Source: Victivallales bacterium (GTDB lineage Bacteria; Verrucomicrobiota; Lentisphaeria; Oligosphaerales; Oligosphaeraceae). From it: DNA of 64,000 bases. The stretch covers positions 49,749-113,748 of the forward strand of contig JAFZIJ010000186.1 in NCBI GenBank assembly GCA_017554445.1, given 5' to 3'. The position numbers were made by a program, and so were the translations under genes. The stretch's first letter is position 1. Every line of letters begins with the position of its first letter. Positions 1-7,866 of this stretch are shown piece by piece. A model generated the notes under the pieces. It saw only the letters and a program-made list of their open reading frames with translations, was not told where the DNA came from and searched no databases.

Positions 1-1
1 G

Positions 2-364
2 CTCTGCCGCCCGGGCTTCAAGCCTGAACTGCACTGCAGCGCGACCGTCGAAGGCGGCGGCGTGAAAGGTGTCACGGACGAATTCCCGCTGAAACCGGGC
101 CGTGTCACGCTCGCACGCCTCGGCGAAACACGCGACGGCGACGGCTTCCGCATGCTCATCGCCACGGGAACCGGCCTTGACACAGATTTGTTCGTTCGCG
201 GCAATCCGCTCAAGATCAAATTCGACGCAGGTTGCGACGCCCTCCGCGAAGAGGTCATCAACAACGGTTGGGAGCACCACTATGCGTTGATGTACGGCGA
301 TCAGGCCAAGGCTCTCTCCGATTTCTGCCGCAATCTCGACATCCAAGCCACCATTATTAAATAA
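2..364 (+). CDS. C-terminal end of an L-fucose isomerase-like sugar isomerase (cut by window start)
   Basis: The frame is open from the first full codon, so the gene begins upstream of the window; only about 120 residues are visible. They resemble the C-terminal domain of the L-fucose/L-arabinose isomerase family: an LHCSA stretch, then a strand-rich part (GRVTLARLGE, RMLIATGTG) and a terminal helix region with the GWEHHYALMYGD motif that family members use near the substrate pocket. Such enzymes interconvert aldoses and ketoses in the cytoplasm. It is the first visible member of a plus-strand run with iolB, an FGGY kinase and an aldolase, which fits a sugar catabolic operon. A GTG at 62 would give a short reading but is internal. 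The substrate cannot be told from this part. Confidence 0.75.
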   Translation, partial: LCRPGFKPELHCSATVEGGGVKGVTDEFPLKPGRVTLARLGETRDGDGFRMLIATGTGLDTDLFVRGNPLKIKFDAGCDALREEVINNGWEHHYALMYGDQAKALSDFCRNLDIQATIIK

Positions 365-367
365 GGC

Positions 368-410
368 GGGAGGGTCGCTCTCCAGAGCGACCGTCGCCTG
401 CAAGGCGACC
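368..410. repeat. REP-like double hairpin
   Basis: Directly after the isomerase stop lies GGGAGGGTC followed by a perfect stem (373-380 pairing with 385-392, loop TCCA) and a second stem (393-399 pairing with 403-409, loop GCA). A T-rich stretch follows, so it could also end transcription. A second copy with the same 5' flank and loop type but a different, compensated stem sits at 26057-26082, which points to a dispersed palindromic family rather than a plain terminator. Confidence 0.6.
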
Positions 411-462
411 TTTAGTTATTTTTATTCTCAATAATTTATAACGCACACAAGGAGAAAACGCA

Positions 463-1263
463 ATGTCCAGTGACAAGCTTCTCATCCATCTTTCCCCAAA
501 ACAGGGCTACAACAAAGTCTTCAATGTTGGCGAATATGATATGCGTCTGACGCAGTTCGGCCTCATCAAGCTCGCCAAAGGAACGACTTACAGCGGCAAT
601 ACGGCGGAAACCGAAGTCGCTCTCGTGCTGATTGGCGGCAATTTCAAGGCGACTGGTGACGGCTGGTCGTTCGACGTCACCAATGGCCGCACAAGTCCGT
701 TCACGGGCAAGCCGCACTGCCTCTATCTCCCGCGCCGTACCGCCTACACAATCACCGCGCTTTCCGATGTCGAACTCGCCTACAACGGCTCCCCCGTTAC
801 CCGCGACACCGCGAAACCGACGTTAATCCGCCCTGAAGACACACGCCACATCGAACTCGGCGCTCGCAATTTCACCCGCACGTCCGAAATCATTCTGGAC
901 GAGAAGTTTGACTCCGAACACTTCTACATCGGCGAAGGCATGATCCCCTCCGGCAACTGGTCCGGCTACCCGCCGCATCGCCATGACGTCAACAATCCGC
1001 CAGCGGAACTGAACATGGAAGAGACTTACTTCTATCTGTTCGATCCCGCGCAGGGCTTTGGCATCCAGAAGGTCTATCAGCCCGACGGCTCCATCGACGA
1101 AACCTACACGGTGAAAAACTACGACACTGTCGCCATCGCCGAAGGCTACCATCCGCTCTGCGGCGCCCCCGGCTACCAGATGTACTACCTCTGGACGATG
1201 GCTGGCGACGAAGGCCGCGGCCTCATCTCCTCAAAGGATCCCGCGCACGCTTGGGTGAAATGA
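463..1263 (+). CDS. iolB: 5-deoxy-glucuronate isomerase (IolB family)
   Basis: The 266-residue protein has the usual IolB length and motifs: GMIPSGNWSGYPPHRHD (metal-binding cupin histidines), a conserved ETYFY glutamate segment, and AEGYHPL...GYQMYYLWTMAG near the C-terminus. IolB converts 5-deoxy-D-glucuronate to 2-deoxy-5-keto-D-gluconate in myo-inositol breakdown. The start is set by an AAGGAG box at about 450. The stop overlaps the next gene's start as ATGA, so the two are translationally coupled. No iolC, iolD, iolE or iolG is visible here; the neighbours are an aldose isomerase-like gene, an FGGY kinase and a class II aldolase. The family call is firm, but the substrate in this setting may differ from classical inositol catabolism. 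Confidence 0.88.
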   Translation: MSSDKLLIHLSPKQGYNKVFNVGEYDMRLTQFGLIKLAKGTTYSGNTAETEVALVLIGGNFKATGDGWSFDVTNGRTSPFTGKPHCLYLPRRTAYTITALSDVELAYNGSPVTRDTAKPTLIRPEDTRHIELGARNFTRTSEIILDEKFDSEHFYIGEGMIPSGNWSGYPPHRHDVNNPPAELNMEETYFYLFDPAQGFGIQKVYQPDGSIDETYTVKNYDTVAIAEGYHPLCGAPGYQMYYLWTMAGDEGRGLISSKDPAHAWVK

Positions 1264-2783
1264 CGATGGACAACGGCATCCTTCTTGGAATCGACTTCGG
1301 AACGGGCGGTTGCAAAGTCACGGCGATCACCGTCGATGGCACGCTTGTCGCGGACGCATCGGTCGAATATCCAACGTATTTCGAGCATCCGGGCTGGTCG
1401 GAGCAGGAACAGTCGGACTGGTATGACGCGATGTGCAAAGCACTTGCGGCCATTCGCGCAAAAGGCGTCGATATGTCTCGCATCCTGTCCGTCGCGTTCG
1501 ACGGTTCGACGCACAACGCCGTCCTGATGGACGACGACTACCGCCCTATCCGCCGCACGATCATGTGGACGGATCAGCGCAGTTCCGCCGAATGCGCGGA
1601 ACTGCGTGAAAAACACGGCGACGAGATTTTCCAGACGGCCTACCAGCAGCCCGCCCCGACGTGGACGTTGCCGCAGATGATGTGGCTGAAACGCCATGAA
1701 CCAGACGTGCTGAAGGCGGTGAAACACGTCCTGTTTGTGAAAGACTACGTCCGCTATCTCGTCACGGGAACGGCCCAGACCGACCGAATCGAAGCACAGG
1801 GCACATTGTTTTTCGACATGGCGCGTCAGCAATGGTCCGAACCGTTGGTGGAGCTTTCAGGCCTGAAGATGGAAGCGCTTCCAGAACTGGTTTCGCCAAC
1901 GGATGTTACGGGCCGCATCACCGCGAAAGCGGCGGCGGACACAGGCATTCCCGCAGGAACGCCTGTCGTCTGTGGAACATCCGATTCGGCGGTCGAAGAC
2001 TACGGCGCGGGAGCGATCGAGCCTGGCGACTGCATCATCAAACTCGCCACTGCGGGCAACGTCAATATCATGACGGCCGAGCCGCATCCCTACAAGACGA
2101 CGCTGACCTACTCGCATGTCATCGACGGCATGTGGTATTCCGTCTCCGCGACGAATGCCGCCGCGCTCTGCCAGCGGTGGCTGCGCGATCTTGTCTGCAA
2201 GGACTTGAAACGCGAAGCAACCGAAACGGGCGCAGCTACTTACGAACTGATGGACAATGAAGCGTCGCAGTCGCCAGCAGGTGCGAACGGCATCTTCTTC
2301 CATCCATATTTGCAGGGCGAACGCTCCCCCTACTGGGATCCCGCGCTCCGTGCAAGTTTCATCGGACTGTCCGTCGCGTCGCATCGTTGCGACATGATGC
2401 GTGCATTGTTGGAAGGCGTTGCGTTCTCGCTACTTGATTGCCATGGCCAATTGCGCGAAATGGGACTGGACGCAAAACGCCTGTTCCTGATCGGCGGCGG
2501 CGCGCGAAGCGCATTGTGGAGCTCCATCGTCTGCGACGCGTTCAATCTGCCGCTGCAAGTGCCGTATCCGGGCGACGCCTCCTTCGGCAGCGCCCTGCTC
2601 GCCGGCGTCGGCGCAGGCGTGTTCAAAAACAGCCGCGAAGCCGTCCGCGCTTGTCTGCATATCAAGCAGTCGTTGACGCCGTCCGCCAAAACGGCCGCCA
2701 TCTATGCCGAACGCTTCCAAGCCTACCGTCAAATCCATGATGCCCTTGCGCCTATCTACGCAACCCTCACGCAAAAGTCTTGA
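1260..2783 (+). CDS. FGGY-family carbohydrate kinase (xylulokinase-like)
   Basis: About 507 residues, normal for FGGY kinases. The N-terminal ATPase segment reads GIDFGTGGCKVTAI; a central GTSDSAVEDYGAGAI segment and the C-terminal GGGARSALW adenosine motif are present, giving the two-lobed actin-like fold. It should phosphorylate a sugar or ketose in the cytoplasm using ATP. The start is placed at the ATG overlapping the iolB stop; a second in-frame ATG follows two codons later, and an upstream TTG is less likely. Position between IolB and a GlcD-like oxidase/aldolase set suggests it phosphorylates the intermediate later cleaved by the aldolase, replacing the PfkB-type IolC kinase. Substrate is unknown. 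Confidence 0.88.
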   Translation: MTMDNGILLGIDFGTGGCKVTAITVDGTLVADASVEYPTYFEHPGWSEQEQSDWYDAMCKALAAIRAKGVDMSRILSVAFDGSTHNAVLMDDDYRPIRRTIMWTDQRSSAECAELREKHGDEIFQTAYQQPAPTWTLPQMMWLKRHEPDVLKAVKHVLFVKDYVRYLVTGTAQTDRIEAQGTLFFDMARQQWSEPLVELSGLKMEALPELVSPTDVTGRITAKAAADTGIPAGTPVVCGTSDSAVEDYGAGAIEPGDCIIKLATAGNVNIMTAEPHPYKTTLTYSHVIDGMWYSVSATNAAALCQRWLRDLVCKDLKREATETGAATYELMDNEASQSPAGANGIFFHPYLQGERSPYWDPALRASFIGLSVASHRCDMMRALLEGVAFSLLDCHGQLREMGLDAKRLFLIGGGARSALWSSIVCDAFNLPLQVPYPGDASFGSALLAGVGAGVFKNSREAVRACLHIKQSLTPSAKTAAIYAERFQAYRQIHDALAPIYATLTQKS

Positions 2784-2785
2784 TT

Positions 2786-2816
2786 ACTAACCACTAACCA
2801 CTAACCACTAATCACT
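2786..2816. repeat. Heptamer tandem repeat, ACTAACC x 4.4
   Basis: Three perfect ACTAACC units, one ACTAATC unit and a partial unit fill most of the gap between the kinase stop and the next gene. The same heptamer (as TAACCAC) recurs at 39081-39109. Confidence 0.9.
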
Positions 2817-2830
2817 ATTCTGGAGCAAAC

Positions 2831-4285
2831 ATGCTAGTATCCCCCAACAGCTACATGTATGAGATGATCCGCTCCGAACTGACCGACATCGTAGGAGACG
2901 AATACGTCTGCAACTGCGACGCCGATGCGTTCGGACATTCCATCGACTACTACTGGATTCCCGAAATGTGGCACGACCGCGGCATGGAAACGCCGAAGCC
3001 CGACTTCATCGTCCATCCCGCCACCAGCCAGGAAGTCTCCAAAATCGTCAAATTGGCGAACCACTACAAGATTCCCGTCATCCCATGGGGCGGCGGTTCC
3101 GGTTCGCAAGGCGGCGCGTTACCGATCTACGGCGGCATCATCGTCGATATGAAGCGGATGAACAAACTAATCCGCATCGACAAAGAGTCGCTGACCGTCA
3201 CCTGCCAGACAGGCATCATCGCCAAACATCTTGAATGGCTCTGCAATAAGGAAGGCTATTCAACGATGCATCTGCCTGCCTCCATCTCCTGCGCGACCAT
3301 CGGCGGCTTCCTCGCCCACCGCGGCACAGGCGTCCTCTCGACGAAATACGGTAAAATCGAAGACATGGTCATGTCGTTGGAAGTCGTCACGCCGACAGGC
3401 GAAATCATCCGCACACTTCCCGTTCCGCGCCATGCGTCCGGCCCCGATCTGACGATGCTGTTCATGGGCAGCGAAGGCACGCTCGGCATCATCACGGAAG
3501 TCACGCTCAAGATTCATCCGCAGCCGGAAGCCCGCGAATTCCGCGCATACATTTTCAAAGATTTCCACACGGCGATGTCCGCTGGCGCGGAACTGATGCG
3601 TAGCCGCCTCCAGCCGTGCGCCGTCCGCCTGTATGACGAAACGGAAACCATCACGCATGTCCGCAAAGTCTTCGGCATGGAATTGGACAAAGGCGCCTAT
3701 CTCGTGTTCGGCTTCGATGGACGAAAAGACATCGTCGCCTGCCAGATGAAATACGCGCGCGAAATCATGGAAGACAAATACAAAGGAAAAGATCTCGGCA
3801 GCAAAGGCGGCGACCTCTGGTGGGAGAACAAATACAAATTCTTCTATCCGGGCTTCATGTTCCATCTGCCGCAGGCGTTTGGAACGTTGGACACGGTCGC
3901 GACGTTTGACAAGATCGAAGACGTTTACTGGGGTATGAAGAAAGTCGTCACGGAGAACTTCCCGCAGGCGCGTTTCATCGGCCATTTCTCCCATTGGTAC
4001 GAATGGGGCTGCATGCTGTACGCACGATTCATTTTCGAAGGCGAAGATGTCCCGAAGGATCCGCGCGAAGCGACGGCGTTGTACAACAAAGTATGGAATC
4101 TCGCCATCCGCGCCGCCATCGCCAACGGTGGCGTCATCAACGAACATCATGGAGTTGGCCTCAAGCTGGGGCATTTGATGAAAGACCTCTACGGTCCCGC
4201 AATGCCCGTCCTCGAAGGAATCAAAAAGCAGCTTGACCCGAACAATATCATGAATCCGGGCAAACTCGGATTCAAAGGAGTCTGA
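2831..4285 (+). CDS. FAD-binding oxidase of the VAO/GlcD type
   Basis: A 484-residue flavoprotein with the vanillyl-alcohol-oxidase/PCMH FAD domain in roughly the first 230 residues (PWGGGSGSQGG pyrophosphate loop; GSEGTLGIITEVTLKIHP) and an FAD-linked oxidase C-terminal domain ending in the usual NNIMNPGKLG. The NEHHGVGL histidine segment is typical of hydroxyacid or ether-lipid type members. It should oxidise a hydroxyacid or alcohol and pass electrons onward. It lies two bases before a small Fe-S protein, the GlcD-GlcF arrangement known from glycolate and lactate oxidases, so the two probably form one membrane-associated complex. A GGAG box precedes the ATG. The substrate is probably a product of the surrounding sugar pathway. 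Confidence 0.85.
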   Translation: MLVSPNSYMYEMIRSELTDIVGDEYVCNCDADAFGHSIDYYWIPEMWHDRGMETPKPDFIVHPATSQEVSKIVKLANHYKIPVIPWGGGSGSQGGALPIYGGIIVDMKRMNKLIRIDKESLTVTCQTGIIAKHLEWLCNKEGYSTMHLPASISCATIGGFLAHRGTGVLSTKYGKIEDMVMSLEVVTPTGEIIRTLPVPRHASGPDLTMLFMGSEGTLGIITEVTLKIHPQPEAREFRAYIFKDFHTAMSAGAELMRSRLQPCAVRLYDETETITHVRKVFGMELDKGAYLVFGFDGRKDIVACQMKYAREIMEDKYKGKDLGSKGGDLWWENKYKFFYPGFMFHLPQAFGTLDTVATFDKIEDVYWGMKKVVTENFPQARFIGHFSHWYEWGCMLYARFIFEGEDVPKDPREATALYNKVWNLAIRAAIANGGVINEHHGVGLKLGHLMKDLYGPAMPVLEGIKKQLDPNNIMNPGKLGFKGV

Positions 4286-4287
4286 CC

Positions 4288-5319
4288 ATGCATATCGATC
4301 AATTCAACGACGCCATACTGAACTGCCGCTTCTGCTTCATGTGCCGCCACCTTTCAGGCATCGGCAACGTCACGTTCACCGAAGCGGACACGCCGCGCGT
4401 CCGCGCCTCCATGATCTACGGCGTCACGCAAGGCACGATACCGCTCGACAATGAAGATTTCATCGCGACGCTCTACCGCAACGATCTCAGCGGTGCATGC
4501 CGCCGCAATTGCGTCAAGCATTTTGACGAAATCGGCCTGACGTTGGCCGCCCGCGCGGATATCGTCGAAGCGGGCCATGCTCCCGCCGTCATAAAAGCCA
4601 TCGCCAAAGAGCTTGCGTCAACCGCCAAATGGACGGCCAAAGGTTCTGGCGACATCCTCTATTTCGAAGACCTTTACACAAAGGAAGCCGCCACCGTGGC
4701 CGCCGCATTCGCGAAAATCATGAAAAAGGCGAACGTCTCCTACATAACGGTGACCGGCGGTTGCATCGGCAAAGGCCTGAAGACTCTCGGCTATCTGAAA
4801 GAAGCTCAAGACGCAGCGAAGAAGTTCGCGGCGTTTGTGAAAAAGACTGGCGTGAAGACGGTTGTCGTCTCGAATCCAGCCGCTTATGACGCGCTCGTCA
4901 ACGACTATCCGACCATGGGCGTCAAATTCCCTGCGAAAGTCATGCACACGTCCGAATACATCCTGTCGCTGAAACTGAAATTCAAAAAGGCCGGCGATAT
5001 CTATTATCTGGAAAGCGACTTCCTGCGCAACTACAACGAACTCTCCTTCCCGCATGACTTGCTCAAGGCGATGGGTGCCGTGAACAAGCCGTTCGGAACG
5101 AACGACGAAGAGTCCTACAGTTGCGGCGAAGGTGCTGTCGTCCTGCCGAAAATCGACGCGAAACTCGTCGAGAAATTGGCGGCCTATATCGCCGCGCGGG
5201 CGGATAATCCGAAAAAAGACCACATCGTCACGGCGTCGCCCTACACGAAACTGATGCTGACAAAATACACGAAACTCAACGTCGTGACGCTTGAAGAACT
5301 GGCGGCTTCGTTGCTGTAA
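4288..5319 (+). CDS. GlcF-like Fe-S electron-transfer partner of the FAD oxidase
   Basis: A 343-residue protein starting two bases after the FAD oxidase. Near the N-terminus it carries C13-x2-C16-x2-C19 and then C71-x3-C75, consistent with an Fe-S cluster site like that of GlcF/HdrD-type proteins, but with fewer cysteines than the two full CxxCxxCxxxCP motifs of GlcF. Later GGCIGKG and YSCGEG segments look like a worn version of the two CCG-type repeats. It likely takes electrons from the flavin subunit and hands them to quinone or another carrier. The tight coupling with the flavin gene supports a heterodimer. Cluster count is uncertain. Confidence 0.72.
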   Translation: MHIDQFNDAILNCRFCFMCRHLSGIGNVTFTEADTPRVRASMIYGVTQGTIPLDNEDFIATLYRNDLSGACRRNCVKHFDEIGLTLAARADIVEAGHAPAVIKAIAKELASTAKWTAKGSGDILYFEDLYTKEAATVAAAFAKIMKKANVSYITVTGGCIGKGLKTLGYLKEAQDAAKKFAAFVKKTGVKTVVVSNPAAYDALVNDYPTMGVKFPAKVMHTSEYILSLKLKFKKAGDIYYLESDFLRNYNELSFPHDLLKAMGAVNKPFGTNDEESYSCGEGAVVLPKIDAKLVEKLAAYIAARADNPKKDHIVTASPYTKLMLTKYTKLNVVTLEELAASLL

Positions 5320-5340
5320 TTCCAACGGGAGGACAGACAT

Positions 5341-6168
5341 ATGCCATTGACCACAATGAAAGACATGCTGCGCGAGGCACGGCGTGAACACCGCGCCATC
5401 GGAGCGTTCAACGTCGCGAACTACGAAGGCGCGGCGGCGGTCGTCCAAGCGGCTGAAGCGGAAAAATCACCGGTCATCATCCAAGTGTTCCAACGGTTGT
5501 TCACGTCGAACAAAGCGTATGATCTCGCCGGCATGATCCTGCGGCTAGCCCATCGCTGCATGCAGCCTGTCGCCGTCCATCTCGATCACGGTGCATCCGT
5601 CCAGCAGGTAAAGGACGCTCTTGCATGGGGTTACACTTCCGTCATGTTCGACGGTTCACGGCTGCCGTTTGACGAAAACGTCAAATTGACGCGTTTCTGC
5701 GCAGACTATGCGAAGACCTTCGGCGCCACATGCGAAGGCGAAATCGGCCATGTCGCCCAAGGCGACGAAACCGCTCTCACCGACGTCGGCGAAGCCGTCG
5801 ATTTCGCCAAGCAAACAGGCGTGGACGCCTTGGCGGTCTCCATCGGAACCGCCCATGGCTACTACAAATCCGAGCCGAAATTGGATATCGACCGTTGCCG
5901 TGCCATTGCGGAAGCCCTGCCGGACGTCCCGCTTGTGCTCCACGGCGGTTCGGGCACGCCGCTTGCCGATGTCCGCAAGGTCATCGAAGCGGGCGTCGCC
6001 AAAGTCAACATCGCGACGGAATTCATGGATACGTATCTCAAATCCGCCCGGCAGGAATTGAACCGCCTCGATGGCGCGTTCATTCCTGTGGACAAATTCT
6101 ACGATCCCGTCATCGAAGCCTGCACAGAGCATGCGGCGCGTCTCATCCGCTTCTTTGCAGGAAAGTAA
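5341..6168 (+). CDS. Class II fructose-bisphosphate aldolase-family aldolase
   Basis: The 275-residue protein shows the zinc-dependent class II aldolase landmarks in order: GAFNVANYE, VHLDHGAS (zinc histidine and catalytic aspartate), GEIGH, GTAHGYY (zinc histidine), VLHGGSG (zinc histidine) and KVNIATE phosphate binding. Length matches GatY/KbaY/IolJ-type enzymes. It cleaves a ketose (bis)phosphate to a triose phosphate and a second carbonyl product. An RBS-like GGGAGG precedes the ATG. Beside IolB it could act as an IolJ-like 2-deoxy-5-keto-gluconate-6-phosphate aldolase; beside a fucose-isomerase relative it could cut a 6-deoxy- or tagatose-type phosphate. Sequence alone does not choose between them. 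Confidence 0.87.
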   Translation: MPLTTMKDMLREARREHRAIGAFNVANYEGAAAVVQAAEAEKSPVIIQVFQRLFTSNKAYDLAGMILRLAHRCMQPVAVHLDHGASVQQVKDALAWGYTSVMFDGSRLPFDENVKLTRFCADYAKTFGATCEGEIGHVAQGDETALTDVGEAVDFAKQTGVDALAVSIGTAHGYYKSEPKLDIDRCRAIAEALPDVPLVLHGGSGTPLADVRKVIEAGVAKVNIATEFMDTYLKSARQELNRLDGAFIPVDKFYDPVIEACTEHAARLIRFFAGK

Positions 6169-6240
6169 GAAAGTCCCGCGTGCGTCTCGCCTGCGGATGG
6201 GAAATCCCGCCATTGGGAAAAAACTAAAAAAGAGATTGTT

Positions 6241-6798
6241 ATGAGCCAGTTGAGAATGTTTTTGGACATTGAAAAACACCCCCTGCCGGATTATCCCGTT
6301 CCGGAAGGCTTCCGCATCACCCGCAACGGCCCCGAAGTCGCGGAACGCTATGAAGTCCTTCGCGAAGGCGCGGGTTGGAGCAAACTCAAGCCGGATTTTC
6401 TCACAAACAAAATCATCCCAAAAGGGCTTGTCTTCTGTGAAGATATCGCGACAGGTCTGCCCGTCGCGAGCGCCACGGCGGAATTTTCCGACTATCCAGG
6501 CCATCGTACCGACTGGGGCAATCTCGGACAGGTTCTCAGCCTCGAATCGTATCGCGGCAGAAAACTCGGCCTCGTGTCATGCCTCGCCGCCATGCGTATC
6601 ATCGAAGAGACCGGCTTCACAAAAGCCACGTTGCTAACGGATGACTGGCGTGTTCCCGCCATCCGTATCTATCTCGGAACTGGTTGGCGTCCATGGTGTT
6701 CCGAACCGGACATGCCAGAACGCTGGCAGAAAATCTGCGAAGGCATCGGGGTCGATTACAATAGCCTTGAAACATATGACAACAGCCTTCTCGGCTAA
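6241..6798 (+). CDS. GNAT-family N-acetyltransferase
   Basis: A 185-residue protein with the GNAT fold signature: a beta-4 strand followed by the acetyl-CoA loop (GQVLSLESYRGRKLGLVSCLAAM, with R-G-x-x-L-G), then a helix and a C-terminal strand (KATLLTDDWRVPAIRIYLGTGW). It is expected to transfer an acetyl group from acetyl-CoA to an amine on an unknown substrate. It sits 72 bases after the aldolase and before the 30-bp repeat array, in the same orientation as the catabolic run. Its link to sugar catabolism is by position only. Confidence 0.75.
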   Translation: MSQLRMFLDIEKHPLPDYPVPEGFRITRNGPEVAERYEVLREGAGWSKLKPDFLTNKIIPKGLVFCEDIATGLPVASATAEFSDYPGHRTDWGNLGQVLSLESYRGRKLGLVSCLAAMRIIEETGFTKATLLTDDWRVPAIRIYLGTGWRPWCSEPDMPERWQKICEGIGVDYNSLETYDNSLLG

Positions 6799-6810
6799 AA
6801 TCGCTCTATG

Positions 6811-7026
6811 TTAAATTCTCCGCACCTCTGCGTCTCTGCGTCTCTGTGTTAAAAACTCTGTGCCTCTGTGTCTCGGTGTTAAAAACTCTTTGTCTCTACG
6901 TTAAAAACTCTGTGCCTCTGTGTCTCGGTGTTAAAAACTCTGTGCCTCTGTGTCTCGGTGTTAAAAACTCTGTGCCTCTGTGTCTCGGTGTTAAAAACTC
7001 TGTGCCTCTGTGTCTCGGTGTTAAAA
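6811..7026. repeat. 30-bp tandem repeat array in the gap before the SDR gene
   Basis: Four identical, head-to-tail 30-bp units run from 6901 to 7020, each starting TTAAAAACTCTGTGCC and ending TCTCGGTG. One more identical unit lies at 6849-6878, then a 22-base shortened unit (6879-6900), and a degenerate CTCTGCG/CTCTGTG stretch lies upstream. Each unit itself contains a roughly 10-bp CTCTGTG period. The array fills the gap between the GNAT stop and the next gene. A frame through it encodes a repeating decapeptide but has no RBS or conserved features, so it is taken as non-coding. Confidence 0.92.
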
Positions 7027-7045
7027 TAAATTAAGGAAATAATGC

Positions 7046-7822
7046 ATGCCATTCAATAATCGTACAGCCGTTGTGACAGGCGCTGGCGGCAACATCGGCC
7101 GCGCCATCTGCCGTCAGCTTGGTGCGGCAGGCGTCCATGTCGCCGCGACCGATGTTTCATTGGACACCGTCACGAAAACAGCCACAGAACTACAAGCTCT
7201 CGGCTATGATGTGCGTCCATACCAGCAGGACGTCACGTCAGCGGAAAACATTCAAAGTTCCTTTGAGCAAATAGTTTCCGACTTCGGAAAAGTCGATATT
7301 CTCATCAACAACGCAGGCGTCTGGTGTCATCATGACGGCGGTTGCCGCCATCTTCTCGAAACTATTTCCGATGATGAATGGAAACGCATCATCGACATCA
7401 ACCTGCTCGGCACGTTCCACTGCATGAAGCAGGTCATTCCAGGCATGGCGGAACGCCATTACGGACGCATCATCAATCTCGGCTCCATCGCAGGCAATTC
7501 CGGCCTGCCGGGCGCGGCGGACTACTCCGCCGCCAAAGCCGCAATCATCATGCTCACGAAAGTCGCCGCCATGGAGAACGCCAAACGCGGCATCACCGTC
7601 AACAGTGTTTCACCCGGCATGGTCGCACGCGGCGATGTCAAACCGAACAGCGGCACATGGCTTGGACGCAGCGGCACGGCCGATGAAATCGCCCGCGCCA
7701 TCGTCTTTCTGGCCGATGATGACGCAGGTTACATCACTGGCGTCGATGTTCCCGTCGATGGTGGCCGCATTCTCGGCCCGCACAATTTCGATATCAACAC
7801 TGACGGCAAATTCCTTTCTTGA
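7046..7822 (+). CDS. SDR-family NAD(P)-dependent oxidoreductase
   Basis: A 258-residue classical short-chain dehydrogenase: TGAGGNIG cofactor loop, NNAG strand, catalytic serine in LGSIAG and Y-x3-K in DYSAAK, with the C-terminal GGRILGP segment. It should interconvert an alcohol and ketone of a sugar-like compound in the cytoplasm. An AAGGAA box lies ten bases before the ATG, immediately after the 30-bp repeat array. It is followed by an MDR dehydrogenase in the same direction, suggesting successive redox steps in the pathway. The substrate is not evident. Confidence 0.9.
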   Translation: MPFNNRTAVVTGAGGNIGRAICRQLGAAGVHVAATDVSLDTVTKTATELQALGYDVRPYQQDVTSAENIQSSFEQIVSDFGKVDILINNAGVWCHHDGGCRHLLETISDDEWKRIIDINLLGTFHCMKQVIPGMAERHYGRIINLGSIAGNSGLPGAADYSAAKAAIIMLTKVAAMENAKRGITVNSVSPGMVARGDVKPNSGTWLGRSGTADEIARAIVFLADDDAGYITGVDVPVDGGRILGPHNFDINTDGKFLS

Positions 7823-7866
7823 CCATAATCATTTGATATAACTATACAAACCGTAGAAAAAACACC

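Noticed and set aside
3260..4174. A 304-codon open frame opposite the FAD oxidase
   Set aside because: Arginine- and phenylalanine-rich composition without motifs; the forward frame is a clear VAO-family enzyme.
6811..7026. Possible CRISPR array
   Set aside because: Units are directly adjacent with no spacers, and no cas genes are nearby.
6846..7034. A 62-codon open frame through the 30-bp repeats, encoding LKTLCLCVSV-like decapeptides
   Set aside because: It exists only because the 30-bp unit is a multiple of three; it has no RBS and no conservation-like features.
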